From positions 131,533 to 195,532 of the forward strand of contig JBMNGF010000002.1 of the NCBI GenBank assembly GCA_050949745.1: a stretch of DNA of 64,000 bases. Direction: 5' to 3'. This DNA is from Syntrophaceticus sp050949745. GTDB taxonomy: Bacteria > Bacillota > DSM-12270 > Thermacetogeniales > Thermacetogeniaceae. The position numbers and the translations under genes were made by a program. Position 1 is the stretch's first letter, and the number at the start of each line of letters is the position of its first letter. Under the pieces are notes generated by a model, which saw nothing but the letters and a program-made list of their open reading frames with translations, did not search any database and was not told where the DNA came from. Of this stretch, positions 42,417 through 51,817 are shown piece after piece.

Positions 42417-43400
42417 TCAGTCAGCTATGGCTAGCGGTTGATGCTGTTCATTCCAGACACCCTCAATTGTGCCGGGACCCTTTCTCCTACTCAAAAAAAC
42501 ATAGCGTTGGAACACCTTGCTGTCGATCAGCTCCCGCAGATAGGGCCGCTCCTTCAGCTCCATCCAGGATGAGGCATGAACTGTAGCTAAGACACTGACA
42601 CCGGTATGGATCATCTCCCAGATAGCTGTAACATCTCCAGCTCGTCCAATTTCATCTGTGGCGATTACCTGTGGGGACATAGAGCGCAGAAGCATCACCA
42701 TACCCTCTGCCTTAGGACAGTGATCCAGCACATCCACACGAGGCCCCAGATCATGCTGAGGAACCCCTTGACGGCAGGAAGCCAGTTCACACCTCTCATC
42801 AACAACCCCCACAGTGAGTGCCGGAAAATGCAATTCAGGGACACCATAGCTTAAAAAGCGAACCAGGTCTCTGAGCATAGTAGTCTTTCCGGCGCAAGGA
42901 GGGGATACAATCAAGGTATGATAGGGACGAGCATCATGAAGGTTCAGTACATAGGGAAGCAGTGGGCGAGCTGAACCCAGAATGGCCCGAGCGATGCGAA
43001 AGTTTAAACTACCTATGTCCCTCAGTGTTTTCAGAGAGCCATTATCCAAAACAGCTCTTCCAGTAAAACCGACACGGTGTCCCCCAGGCAGAGTGAGAAA
43101 ACCCTGCCTAAACTCCTCTTCAAACGCATAAAGGGAACCCTGACTGATCAACTGTACCGTCTTTTGAATATCGTCCCCGGTAACCAGATAAGCTCCGGAA
43201 ACCAGCGGCGATGTTTGTCCTTTGTGATCTATAAAATACTCATGCTGATCTAAACGTACAGCAAGAGGGCGATTAAGGCGCAGACGAACCTCTTCTATGT
43301 CATGCACAATAGAAAGAGGCAGCAGCTCCAGAACATTTCTGACAGATGGTGCGATAAAAGAAATAATCTCTGTAAGGCCCCTTGCCACCACTTGTCTCAC
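42417..43400 (-). CDS. spoIIIAA: Stage III sporulation protein AA, ATPase
   Basis: 327 residues. It is a secretion-type ATPase, related to type II/IV VirB11-like enzymes. The Walker A is IVSPPCAGKTTMLRDLVRFL, and VGVVDERCELASC and MSPQVIATDEIGRAGDVTAI are the Walker B and following motifs. It probably powers the SpoIIIA channel. First gene of the operon, with AGGGAGGGG before its start. A sigma-E promoter is expected; I could not assign one. Confidence 0.95.
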   Translation of the reverse strand: MRQVVARGLTEIISFIAPSVRNVLELLPLSIVHDIEEVRLRLNRPLAVRLDQHEYFIDHKGQTSPLVSGAYLVTGDDIQKTVQLISQGSLYAFEEEFRQGFLTLPGGHRVGFTGRAVLDNGSLKTLRDIGSLNFRIARAILGSARPLLPYVLNLHDARPYHTLIVSPPCAGKTTMLRDLVRFLSYGVPELHFPALTVGVVDERCELASCRQGVPQHDLGPRVDVLDHCPKAEGMVMLLRSMSPQVIATDEIGRAGDVTAIWEMIHTGVSVLATVHASSWMELKERPYLRELIDSKVFQRYVFLSRRKGPGTIEGVWNEQHQPLAIAD

Positions 43401-43461
43401 TATAACCCCTCCCTAATCTCTTGTTCTATTGATATATATTTGTTGATTTCCATGTTTATGC

Positions 43462-43493
43462 AAAATAAAAACACCGCCCTGATAAGAGCGGTG
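43462..43493 (-). terminator. Terminator after the CD1247-type gene
   Basis: CACCGC and GCGGTG pair around CTTATCAG; on the minus strand TTTTTATTTTG follows. It separates the CD1247-type gene from the spoIIIA operon. Confidence 0.85.
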
Positions 43494-43518
43494 CAGCTGA
43501 ATCGAATTTGTCTAAATT

Positions 43519-43980
43519 TTAGTCTTCCTTTGGTTCATCTAGCCCCTTCTTTTTCTCCCAATCTCCGGGGAGAGTCATTGAGCCATCATTAACAAAAACC
43601 ACTTTACTGCAATTTGGGCAGGTAACTTCGATAATGTCCTCATCATTGATGATATCAGATTCGAAGCAGATGATGTCACGACACTGTGGGCACTCCACTT
43701 CTACATAGTCGATGCCATCATCATCCTCAAGGATATCAAATTCCTCCTCATCATCGACCTCTTCAAAATCTATTTCATCATCAAAAAGATCATCATCGAA
43801 GCTTTCCAGATAATCCTCCAGATCCTCTACAGCGATCTGTAAATCCTCTACCTCATCTGTCAGGTCGGCAATAATATCGACAAGCTGTTTGAGGATACGC
43901 TGTTCATCTTTACCTTCGTCTAACTTCAGACCTTCAGTTAATCCCTGCAGGTAAGCAATTCTTTCCCGCAATTCATCCAT
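43519..43980 (-). CDS. CD1247 N-terminal domain / zinc ribbon acidic protein
   Basis: 153 residues. The N-terminal helix (DELRERIAYLQGLTEGLKLD) is the CD1247 domain, then comes a highly acidic run (residues about 35-95, mostly D and E), and a zinc ribbon with CPQC and CPNC four-cysteine pairs. Such proteins are common in Clostridia; the function is unknown. It stands alone between efp and spoIIIA, with its own terminator. Confidence 0.85.
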   Translation of the reverse strand: MDELRERIAYLQGLTEGLKLDEGKDEQRILKQLVDIIADLTDEVEDLQIAVEDLEDYLESFDDDLFDDEIDFEEVDDEEEFDILEDDDGIDYVEVECPQCRDIICFESDIINDEDIIEVTCPNCSKVVFVNDGSMTLPGDWEKKKGLDEPKED

Positions 43981-44022
43981 TTTCTGACCTCCTGGATATT
44001 TGTGTTATATTAATAATTTTAA

Positions 44023-44580
44023 CTAAACACGCTCTAAATATTCCCCTGTTTTGGTATCTACCTTTACTATATCCCCCTCGTCAACAAAGAGTGGCACCTG
44101 TATCACCAAACCCGTTTCCAGGGTTGCCGATTTTGTAGCCCCAGAAGCGGTATCCCCACGTACACCCGGTTCTGTGGTAGCTACTTTAAGTTCTACAGAA
44201 TGAGGCAGATCTATCCCCATCAACTCACCATTATAAATGAGGACAAAAATATTCATGTTTTCCTGCAAATAATTAATATTATCCCCTAACTGATCCTCAG
44301 TAATACTGACCTGTTCATAGGTTTCGTTGTCCATGAAAACGATAGATTCCGCTTCCCGGTAGAGATACTGCATCTCCTTCCTTTCAATGTGCGCCCTGTT
44401 CACCTTTTCCCCGGCGCGAAAAGTCTGCTCAACCACACGCCCTGTACGCATGTTTTTCAGTTTGGTGCGCACAAATGCTGCTCCTTTACCAGGTTTGACA
44501 TGCTGAAATTCCACAACACTATATACTTCCCCATCCACATCAATTGTTAAACCTGTTCTTAAATCATTTGTTGAAATCAT
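44023..44580 (-). CDS. efp: Elongation factor P
   Basis: Helps ribosomes stalled at polyproline. 185 residues with the three OB-like domains: the tip has VKPGKGAAFVRTKLKNMRTG (usually modified Lys), and RVEQTFRAGEKVNRAHIER-type and GDTASGATKSATLETGLVIQVP follow. The usual neighbour in Firmicutes is a peptidase such as the Xaa-Pro enzyme here. Confidence 0.97.
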   Translation of the reverse strand: MISTNDLRTGLTIDVDGEVYSVVEFQHVKPGKGAAFVRTKLKNMRTGRVVEQTFRAGEKVNRAHIERKEMQYLYREAESIVFMDNETYEQVSITEDQLGDNINYLQENMNIFVLIYNGELMGIDLPHSVELKVATTEPGVRGDTASGATKSATLETGLVIQVPLFVDEGDIVKVDTKTGEYLERV

Positions 44581-44683
44581 CCTTTTTCATGCCTCACTTC
44601 CTAAAAATAGTCCTGCCCCTATCTTAATTGTCGTAAATTTATCATGTCTCTATATATAACACAGTAGAACCGTCCCCCTGTGT

Positions 44684-45760
44684 CTAGACCACAATTAGGT
44701 ACTTTGTCACAGGTGTAAGTATCTCACAGCCATTCTCTTTGACTAAAACGGTATCCTCAATACGCACCCCTCCCCATTGGGGGATATAGACACCAGGTTC
44801 AATTGTGACTACCATGCCCTTCTCCAGCAGCAGGTCCTCTCCCTGAGCAAGCCTTGGCCCCTCATGAACAGCCAAACCCACTCCATGTCCCAGAGAATGG
44901 ACGAAATAGTCACCATAACCTGCTTCAGTGAGAAATTGGCGGACATTTTTATCCACATCCGCTGCCTTAACCCCTGCCCTCACAGCTCTAAGACCTCTTG
45001 CCTGCGCTTCACGTACAATTTCGTAAACTTCCTGCTGCCTGGCAGAAACAGTTCCTACACCAATAGTTCTCGTCAAATCTGCAGCATAACCTTTATAAGT
45101 AGCACCCAGATCAAAAGTGATCAGCTCACCCCACTGAATTTTTTTCTGAGTGGCTGTGCCATGGGGCAGAGCCCCCCTCTCTCCTGAGGCAACGATGGTC
45201 TCAAAGGCAGGAGGGCCGCTTCCATAACGCCGCATAAAACATTCCAATATACCGGCAATCTCCTGCTCACTCTGTCCGGGGCGTATTTCTCCCAGCAGAT
45301 ACCGAAAAGCGCTGGCTGTTATCGCTCCTGCTTCCCTAATCAATTCAATCTCAGTTTCATCTTTCAATAAGCGGAGTTTTTCCACTAAACCTTGCACAGA
45401 GATAAGTTCTGCTGAAAGAGATTCCCGCAGCATTTCCCACTGCCAGTAAGTGATATGATCTTTTTCAAAACCGAGGCTTTGGATCCCTTCAGTTCTGACT
45501 AATTCCGCCAGTGCTTTGATAAAGGATCTTTTATAAAGGATAAATTTACAGCTAGGAGCCTCCTGCTGTGCCTGTTCTTGATATCTTCCATCAGCAAAGA
45601 GATAGGATCCCTGCTGGTTTACTAGCAGTAGCCCCTCACCACCGGAAAAACCGCTGAGATAGAACACATTAACTGGCCTGGAAACTAATATTGCTTCAAG
45701 CTCATGCTGTTCCAGAATATGACGAAGATCGCTCAGTCGTTTTTGGTAAATTGCGGTCAT
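44684..45760 (-). CDS. Xaa-Pro aminopeptidase/dipeptidase, M24 family
   Basis: 358 residues. N-terminal creatinase-like domain, then a pita-bread domain with metal residues in ITFDLGATYKGYAADLTRTIG (two Asp), HSLGHGVGLAVHEGP (His), MVVTIEPGVYIPQWGGVRIED (two Glu). YqhT/PepQ-like; it splits X-Pro bonds. It lies just upstream of efp, as in many Firmicutes. Confidence 0.93.
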   Translation of the reverse strand: MTAIYQKRLSDLRHILEQHELEAILVSRPVNVFYLSGFSGGEGLLLVNQQGSYLFADGRYQEQAQQEAPSCKFILYKRSFIKALAELVRTEGIQSLGFEKDHITYWQWEMLRESLSAELISVQGLVEKLRLLKDETEIELIREAGAITASAFRYLLGEIRPGQSEQEIAGILECFMRRYGSGPPAFETIVASGERGALPHGTATQKKIQWGELITFDLGATYKGYAADLTRTIGVGTVSARQQEVYEIVREAQARGLRAVRAGVKAADVDKNVRQFLTEAGYGDYFVHSLGHGVGLAVHEGPRLAQGEDLLLEKGMVVTIEPGVYIPQWGGVRIEDTVLVKENGCEILTPVTKYLIVV

Positions 45761-45919
45761 TTATCATGCCTTCCTTTAATAGATGTCAGAAGCCGGAGGT
45801 CTGATGTCGGAGTTATGCATGACTGCTTCATGCTGATTCAGCAACAGCCCTGAATCCGGCACTCTTTCATCTGCTGATGGCTTCGCCAACTAAATGACTT
45901 TTTTACTAATCAATAACCA

Positions 45920-46375
45920 CTAGCTGCCATTCTTTCTGTATGATTTGATCAAGTGACATGCTGCACTCAAAGCGAGCTGATAACTCAAATGACCGAAACC
46001 CGATATCTGGCCCCAAGCGGCAGGAGTGATTACAGAGTGACTGCGCCAGGATTCACGAACGGTAATGTTGCTCAAGTGGACCTCAATCACAGGAATATTC
46101 ACACTCCTAATAGCATCATGAAGGGCATAACTATAGTGTGCCAAAGCACCAGGGTTGAGGATGATTACATCGAAGTTCCCACGGGCATCATGGATTTGAT
46201 CTATGAGTACCCCTTCATGGTTGGATTGAAAGCAAACAACCACGACACCTTCCGCTTCCCCCTGCTGCTGTAAGCTATGATTGATCTGCTCCAGGGTCAT
46301 CCATCCATAAATTTCTTCTTCTCGCTCCCCCAAAAGGTTGAGGTTCGGTCCGTGGAGCACCAAGACCCTTGCCAA
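45920..46375 (-). CDS. aroQ: Type II 3-dehydroquinate dehydratase
   Basis: Third step of the shikimate pathway. 151 residues with the N-terminal active-site motif LHGPNLNLLGEREEEIYG, FQSNHEGVLIDQIHDA, NPGALAHYSYALHDAI and EVHLSNITVRESWR. Matches the dodecameric type II family at the usual 145-150 residues. Confidence 0.97.
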   Translation of the reverse strand: MARVLVLHGPNLNLLGEREEEIYGWMTLEQINHSLQQQGEAEGVVVVCFQSNHEGVLIDQIHDARGNFDVIILNPGALAHYSYALHDAIRSVNIPVIEVHLSNITVRESWRSHSVITPAAWGQISGFGHLSYQLALSAACHLIKSYRKNGS

Positions 46376-46494
46376 TTGTCCTCACCTCACAGAATAATTC
46401 TTATAGGTAATATATTTCATACTCACACAGGAAAAGCTTTCAAAGCAGCCAAGCTGCTCAACTGGTACCATAGTGCAGTCAGCCGCATTTCTTA

Positions 46495-47847
46495 TTATCC
46501 ACTGACCGTCAAATTGGCAACGCGAACTGTTGGTGCCCCCCTAGCTGCGAAAAATCGTAGATCACTGCCTACAGCATCAACACCTTCGAGCAATCCCAAT
46601 ATATTGCCAGCTATTACCATGCCCCTTACAGGTGTAGTAAGTTCTCCGTTGTGTATCCAAATTCCTGCCGCTCCAAGGGAAAAATCACCGGAGATGGGGT
46701 TGGCTGTATGCATACCCATCACTTCAGTGAGATAGAAGCCCTCTCCTGTTTCTTTAATGATCGCATCATGGGAATGATTTCCAGGAAAAATGTAAAAGTT
46801 TGTGCTGCCCAACTGGGGTGGTGACTGAAAGGAACCCCGCGCCCCGTTCCCAGTTGATGAAACACCGTCTTTGGCCGCGGTATAGGAATTGTACATGAAT
46901 CCCTGCAGCTCCCCGCTATCTACCAGCACTGTCTTTTGAGTAGGAACACCCTCACCATCAAAAGGAGCGCTGGCTATTCCCCCTGGTTTGGCACCATCAT
47001 CAATAATTGTAATTCTAGATGAGGCCACCCTTTCCCCTGTTTTACCGGCAAAAAGGGAGCGCCCTTTTTGGACAGCCTCAGCACTCAGAGCAGAGGCCAG
47101 CATAGCCAGAAAACTTGACACAACATAAGGGTCCATGACAACTGGGACCCGTTTGGTAGACAGCCGCTGTGCCCCGATCATGCGCACCGCTTTCCTGGCC
47201 GCTTCTTTCCCCAGAGCATCCGGATCCAATTCCTTTAATCTGCGCACAAATTCTACAGAAAATCCTGTCTGCTGGTCACCGTCTTTCCCAGCTACAAAGG
47301 CAGCAACACCACCGCAAAAGGCCCCCCTTGAGGTAAGGGATACCCCTTTACTGTTGGCAATGGCTATCTCATAATTAACCTCTTGATAGCTGATCTGTTC
47401 TGTGAGGCATACCAGGGGATCAAAAGAACGCCCGCTCCTTTCTATCTGACGAGCCATCTCGATCTTCTCTTCCAGAGAAACCTCATCAAGCTGCGGATCA
47501 TATAAATCCAATTCCGGATAAGAAAGGGCTGGTTCAGGAAGTGTATAGTAGGAATCCTCGCTGGCAGCCTTCGCATTGGCCAATGCTATATCCAGGGTGT
47601 TCGCCAGCTTACCCCAGGTCAATTCTGTTGTATATGCATACCCGAGACGGCCATTCTGAATGACACGAATGCCTAGTCCGGCATCTTTGGCAACCTTGAG
47701 GTTTTCCACCTGGCCCTCCCTCACTTCAATGCTCAGCTCTCTTTCGCTGTCATAAAAGGCCTCAGCCTGCTCCACATTACGCTTTTTGGACTCTTCGATA
47801 ACAGCTCTTACTATTTCCTCACCTGCAAGTTTTTTATCACTATTCAA
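46495..47847 (-). CDS. pmbA: PmbA/TldE-like metallopeptidase partner
   Basis: 450 residues, full length. It pairs with TldD to form the heterodimeric protease, and lacks the HExxxH site. FDGEGVPTQKTVLVDSGELQGFMYN and GEGFYLTEVMGMHTANPISGDF are characteristic. The start is TTG overlapping the tldD stop, so they are co-translated. No RiPP precursor gene is nearby. Confidence 0.93.
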   Translation of the reverse strand: MNSDKKLAGEEIVRAVIEESKKRNVEQAEAFYDSERELSIEVREGQVENLKVAKDAGLGIRVIQNGRLGYAYTTELTWGKLANTLDIALANAKAASEDSYYTLPEPALSYPELDLYDPQLDEVSLEEKIEMARQIERSGRSFDPLVCLTEQISYQEVNYEIAIANSKGVSLTSRGAFCGGVAAFVAGKDGDQQTGFSVEFVRRLKELDPDALGKEAARKAVRMIGAQRLSTKRVPVVMDPYVVSSFLAMLASALSAEAVQKGRSLFAGKTGERVASSRITIIDDGAKPGGIASAPFDGEGVPTQKTVLVDSGELQGFMYNSYTAAKDGVSSTGNGARGSFQSPPQLGSTNFYIFPGNHSHDAIIKETGEGFYLTEVMGMHTANPISGDFSLGAAGIWIHNGELTTPVRGMVIAGNILGLLEGVDAVGSDLRFFAARGAPTVRVANLTVSG

Positions 47848-49334
47848 GAATGGTCCACCTCATCTTCCAATATTCCACCAACAACAATATCCGGGATTCT
47901 GATCGTAGGCTGAGCATCTGAAACAGGAACACCCTGCCCATCCTTGCCACAGGTGCCGATTGTAAAGCCCAGATCATTCCCTACCCGATCGATCTTCTGT
48001 AAAACCTCAGGGCCATTACCGGTCAATGTGGCACCCCTTACCGGCACATCAATTTTGCCATCCTTTATCAGGTATCCTTCCAGAACCTCGAAAACAAAAT
48101 CCCCTGTGGTTGTATTAACCTGTCCGCCACCCATGCGGCGTACAAACAGGCCCTTATCTGTCTCTCTGATGATCTCCTCAGGGGAGTGCTCCCCTGCAGC
48201 CAAGTAGGTAGTGGTCATCCGGGGTATTGGCCGATAGCGGAAGGTTTCTCTCCTGGCATTCCCTGTTGGCTGCACCCCATCACGGCCAGCTGTAATCCGG
48301 TCATTCATGATATTTTTCAGAATACCCTTCTCAATAAGCACATTGCGCTGTGCAGGAGTTCCCTCATCATCAAAGCTGTATGAACCGTATTTTCCGGGGA
48401 TAGTTCCATCATCAACAACAGTCACCAGTTCTGAGGCTACCTGTTCACCCTTTTTCCCTGCGTAAACAGAGAGACCCTTCTGGACAAGATCAGCCTCCAG
48501 GCCATGGCCACAAGCCTCATGGATCATAGTGCCCCCCGCTTCTCCGGAAAGCACCACATCCATCCGCCCTGCCGGTGCCGGCCGGGCTTTGAGCATCAGG
48601 AGTGCCCGCTCAGCAGCTCTTCTTCCCAGATCTGCCGCCTTTACCTCATCAAACAGCTCAAAACCTTTGGTGCCTCCGGCAGAATCATACCCTGTCTGAA
48701 TCACCTTTCCATCAGATGCAACAACATGCACCACCAACCGGGTGCGTACCCGCTCATCCTCCACATAAACACCATCACTATTTGCGATGGTCACCTGTTG
48801 AATGACATCCGCATAACCGACACTCACTTGACGGATCAACCGTTCATCCTTGGAGCGAGCAGCCTGTTCCGCCTCTTTGACTAGGGCGACCTTCCTGTCA
48901 ATAGCCACCTGATCAGGCCGCTGCTCAATAGGTAGGCACACCGGAGATTCCCGCTGTTGAAAGATTATGGGAGTGGGGGCTGGGGCTGCTGCCTCACCCT
49001 CGGCTTGTGCTGCAGATTTGGCCTTTAAATCTGCTATAGCTGAACTTCCAGCCCTACTGACATCACCCCTCTTATCGGACACACCGACAGCTACCTGCCT
49101 GGCCAGCCTGAGCAGAGCCTCCTTAGAGAGGTCTGTAGTATAGCCATAGGCCGTATTATCCCCCTTCACAACCCTGATCCCGGCACCCTGATCACGCCCC
49201 GAGATCACCCGCTCGATCTTTCCTGCCTCCATGCTGACCCTGTTCTGGGAGATTTTTTCCATATAGATCTCAGCAAAGTCCCCATTTCTGCTGGCAAGTT
49301 GCAAAAGCTCTGCCAGATCTTCCTTTTCAATCAT
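47844..49334 (-). CDS. tldD: Zinc metalloprotease TldD
   Basis: 496 residues. The metal-binding HExxxH is HEACGHG, around residue 280, with VVDDGTIPGKYGSYSFDDEGTP before the PmbA-shared part. A proline/alanine-rich insert (EAAAPAPTPIIFQQ) lies near residue 110 and is longer than usual. The ATG at 49334 has GTGAGG upstream; a longer start at 49370 is less likely. TldD cuts unfolded peptides and matures some RiPPs in other bacteria. Confidence 0.93.
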   Translation of the reverse strand: MIEKEDLAELLQLASRNGDFAEIYMEKISQNRVSMEAGKIERVISGRDQGAGIRVVKGDNTAYGYTTDLSKEALLRLARQVAVGVSDKRGDVSRAGSSAIADLKAKSAAQAEGEAAAPAPTPIIFQQRESPVCLPIEQRPDQVAIDRKVALVKEAEQAARSKDERLIRQVSVGYADVIQQVTIANSDGVYVEDERVRTRLVVHVVASDGKVIQTGYDSAGGTKGFELFDEVKAADLGRRAAERALLMLKARPAPAGRMDVVLSGEAGGTMIHEACGHGLEADLVQKGLSVYAGKKGEQVASELVTVVDDGTIPGKYGSYSFDDEGTPAQRNVLIEKGILKNIMNDRITAGRDGVQPTGNARRETFRYRPIPRMTTTYLAAGEHSPEEIIRETDKGLFVRRMGGGQVNTTTGDFVFEVLEGYLIKDGKIDVPVRGATLTGNGPEVLQKIDRVGNDLGFTIGTCGKDGQGVPVSDAQPTIRIPDIVVGGILEDEVDHS

Positions 49335-49459
49335 CTCAAACAACCTCACTAATCTAGATAATATTCTCAAATCTCTTCCATCATACCCTGTTTTATTTCC
49401 TATTGTCTACTTTTTCCCGAACATGTATGCAAAGACACAGAGAAGTGGCAAGGGGACGG

Positions 49460-51105
49460 CAGACTGTGTGACAAACATGCAGGTTTTTCTAAATATTAGT
49501 ATCCACCAACGCTAAATCAGGTGTTGATAGCTAAAATTTAAGAGATTACTACCTGTTTTTAAGAGACGAAAAGAAGACTCACGCTTATGCGGGGGTCAAT
49601 AATTTTATCATTTTTTCAACTCCCAGAATATTTATCACCCTTCGCAGGTTGTAGGCCAGAAAACTCAAGGCCGATTCTGTTTTTACCGACTCTAACCCCT
49701 TGGTCAGAAAATGGCTGTAACCCCATATCCTTTTGATGGTGCCAAAGGGGTGTTCTGCTAGCCTCTGCCTCTGGGCGTATAGTTCTTTGTTTTCCTGTGT
49801 TCGTTTGTCTATTTCATCAAGAAGTTCCTGACAAAGATTTCGTGAAATGGTTCTGCCCTTTTTGGAACTGGTACACTGGTCTTTAAACTTACATTGCTTG
49901 CAGGCTCTGAAGTTCTTGTAGTCTTGATATTCAACACCTTTTACTTTTCTAATACGGCCGGGGTAAAGTGTCTGCCCGGCAGGGCATATGTAAATGTTTT
50001 GTTCTTGGTCATATTGGAAACGATCTTGATGAAAATCAGGATTCGCCACACCACCAGTATTTTTTGGCTTGGCTACATAGGTTTCAATTTTGTTTTTTTC
50101 GCATTTTTTGAGGTCTAAGGTGGAGTAATAGCCTTTATCGGCCAAGGCTTTTATTTCTTCAACACCCAATGTTTCTTTGGCTTTTTTAGCCATCTCGTAA
50201 AGATTCCCTTGGTCTGCTGCGTTGTTAATTACGTCGTAGTCTACGAGCAGTTTGTTTTTTTGGTCTATTGCTGTTTGTACATTGTAGCAGACATCTGCCC
50301 CGTTGTTATTAACCTTCATCAAGCGGGCATCGGGGTCTGTGGTGGAGATTTCATCGATCTTTTTTTCTTTCATTTCTTTTTGCATGGCCTGGTATTTGGC
50401 TTTGCGTTTTTTTAGTTCTTCAATACGCTTTTTGATTTCTTCTGCATTGGGGATATGGATGTCCGCTTCTTCCTGATCGTTGCTGTCCAGCTCTTTTAGA
50501 TAGTTTGATATTTTCTCGTTCAGGTATTTCAGGTGGCGTTTTATTTTTTTATCATTGTAGTTGTTGCGTTTGGAGTTGCATGCTCTGAACTTGGAGCCGT
50601 CTACTGCTATTACTTCACATCCGAACAGATCCCATTCTTTGCACAGCAGGTTGAATTGTTTGAAAACGTTTTTGATGGCTTTTTTGTTGTCTTTGCGGAA
50701 ATCGGCAATTGTTTTGAAGTCCGGTTTCAGTTTTTTAAGGAGCCACATCAGCTCAACGTTTCTTCCTGCTTCAGCTTCTAATTTTCTCGATGAGCGGATG
50801 CGGTTCAAGTACCCGTAAAGATAAAGTTTTAAGAGGTCCCGGGGATCATATGCTGGTCTCCCCACATCATTGGGAGTTGTTCTTTTGAAGCCCAGTTCTT
50901 TCATGTCAAGGGAATCTACAAAAGCCTCTATTACCCGAACCGGATTGTCCGGGGTGATATAGTCATCTACTGCCTCTGGAAACAGGGTGATTTGGTTGCG
51001 GTTTTCTCCTTTTATGTACGGCATTTTCTCCACCTCTCTATCACCCTATATTTCGATCTTTATCCCTTTAATTCCTTTTTCTGTGGGGAGTTTTCACACA
51101 GTCTG
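49460..51105 (-). mobile_element. IS1182-family insertion sequence, complete
   Basis: The ends are CAGACTGTGTGA (49460-49471) and TCACACAGTCTG (51094-51105), a perfect 12-bp inverted repeat. ACGG flanks each side (49456-49459 and 51106-51109), a 4-bp target duplication. The length is about 1646 bp with one transposase gene. Joining the flanks restores CAAGGGGACGGGGAC, an arm of a larger hairpin that pairs with CCCCGTCCCCCTG nearby, so the element entered a repeat. Confidence 0.88.
49585..51024 (-). CDS. IS1182 family transposase
   Basis: 479 residues from an ATG with AGAGAGGTGGAGA before it. The N-terminal DUF772-type domain has NRNQITLFPEAVDDYI and RPAYDPRDLLKLYLYGYLNR, and the DDE domain has IAVDGSKFRA (D), a middle Asp in KLLVDYDVINNAAD and the Glu in AEHPFGTIKRIWGY. 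A CxxC pair (CKQCKFKDQC) lies between. Appears intact and may be active. Confidence 0.94.
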   Translation of the reverse strand: MPYIKGENRNQITLFPEAVDDYITPDNPVRVIEAFVDSLDMKELGFKRTTPNDVGRPAYDPRDLLKLYLYGYLNRIRSSRKLEAEAGRNVELMWLLKKLKPDFKTIADFRKDNKKAIKNVFKQFNLLCKEWDLFGCEVIAVDGSKFRACNSKRNNYNDKKIKRHLKYLNEKISNYLKELDSNDQEEADIHIPNAEEIKKRIEELKKRKAKYQAMQKEMKEKKIDEISTTDPDARLMKVNNNGADVCYNVQTAIDQKNKLLVDYDVINNAADQGNLYEMAKKAKETLGVEEIKALADKGYYSTLDLKKCEKNKIETYVAKPKNTGGVANPDFHQDRFQYDQEQNIYICPAGQTLYPGRIRKVKGVEYQDYKNFRACKQCKFKDQCTSSKKGRTISRNLCQELLDEIDKRTQENKELYAQRQRLAEHPFGTIKRIWGYSHFLTKGLESVKTESALSFLAYNLRRVINILGVEKMIKLLTPA

Positions 51106-51156
51106 ACGGGGACTTTGACTCACTGCTGTGACATGTGTGCATGATGACATGCCCCC

Positions 51157-51190
51157 CGTCCCCCTGTCACATTCGTCCCCCTGTCACATT
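51157..51190. repeat. Tandem 17-bp repeat CGTCCCCCTGTCACATT
   Basis: Two exact copies in a row. The motif matches the dispersed GTCCCCCTGTGTC family and pairs with the IS-flanking GGGGACGGGG. Confidence 0.8.
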
Positions 51191-51203
51191 CCAATGCCTA
51201 CTC

Positions 51204-51536
51204 TCACACCACATCTACCAACTTCTTCGCTAATAAGATCTGTATTATGCCAATCACGAAAAATATGACATGTAATGGGTTAATCGTGTACAGCATATAA
51301 CACTGTATGGCAATCCAGAGGCAAAGGATTACTCCTAAACTGCCGCTAATATATGCCTGATTTTTATTATTCTTTTTTCCAGTAATAAATGCAGCTAGAT
51401 TCCCCAGCCCCAGTACAACGAATAAAAAGACACCCGGGATAAAAAAGTCTGTAAAGGGACCATTTTTCAATGCTTCTACCGAAATTCCAACTGCACTCCC
51501 ACTAGGACTATATATTGCTGCTGCTCCTCCGAACAA
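51204..51536 (-). CDS. Small membrane protein, start codon unclear
   Basis: Four hydrophobic segments within about 130 residues of readable frame (IIHLFVSVGALFGGAAAI, FFIPGVFLFVVLGLGNLAAFI, SGSLGVILCLWIAIQCYML, HVIFFVIGIIQILLAKKL). The TTG used here is in the middle of a helix; the frame is open further to about 51612 but has no usual start codon. A fine AAGGAGGAG site precedes a GTG in another frame. A one-base loss in CATTAAAG would join them. It is thus a frameshifted or rare-start gene. Function unknown. Confidence 0.6.
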   Translation of the reverse strand: MFGGAAAIYSPSGSAVGISVEALKNGPFTDFFIPGVFLFVVLGLGNLAAFITGKKNNKNQAYISGSLGVILCLWIAIQCYMLYTINPLHVIFFVIGIIQILLAKKLVDVV

Positions 51537-51667
51537 TGCTCCAACACTAACAAAAAGATGGATTATCCCCGAAATCTTTAATGGTTTGACGACACTCTCC
51601 TCCTTCAGTTTTGCAAATACTTATCTCTATCAAAAGCATTATTATATAATTTGCAACAAAAAAAGTA

Positions 51668-51694
51668 ACACAGGAGAACCATCCCCCCTGTGTC
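51668..51694. repeat. Dispersed ACACAGG...CCCTGTGT hairpin
   Basis: ACACAGG and CCCCTGTGT pair around AGAACCATCC. It belongs to the same family as 17341, 41633 and 44659; a further fragment is at about 51805. Confidence 0.65.
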
Positions 51695-51817
51695 TTCTTT
51701 TAACTCAAGGGTAACCCCTTGTGGAACTATTTCAAAAAAGGTCTTAAATCACTATATTTTTTATACTCTATCAACTTATCGTGAAGCAACCTTCCAACTA
51801 ATATGCTTCCCCTGTGT

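Noticed and set aside
46277..46735. Plus-strand open frame across the aroQ-pmbA gap
   Set aside because: It mostly overlaps two confident minus-strand genes; the part in the gap has no initiation signal.
46495..49334. RiPP cluster around tldD/pmbA
   Set aside because: No precursor peptide or modifying enzyme is nearby; the pair is widespread housekeeping.
49894..50781. Plus-strand open frames within the transposase
   Set aside because: They are antisense shadows of the IS1182 transposase with Phe/Val-rich translations.
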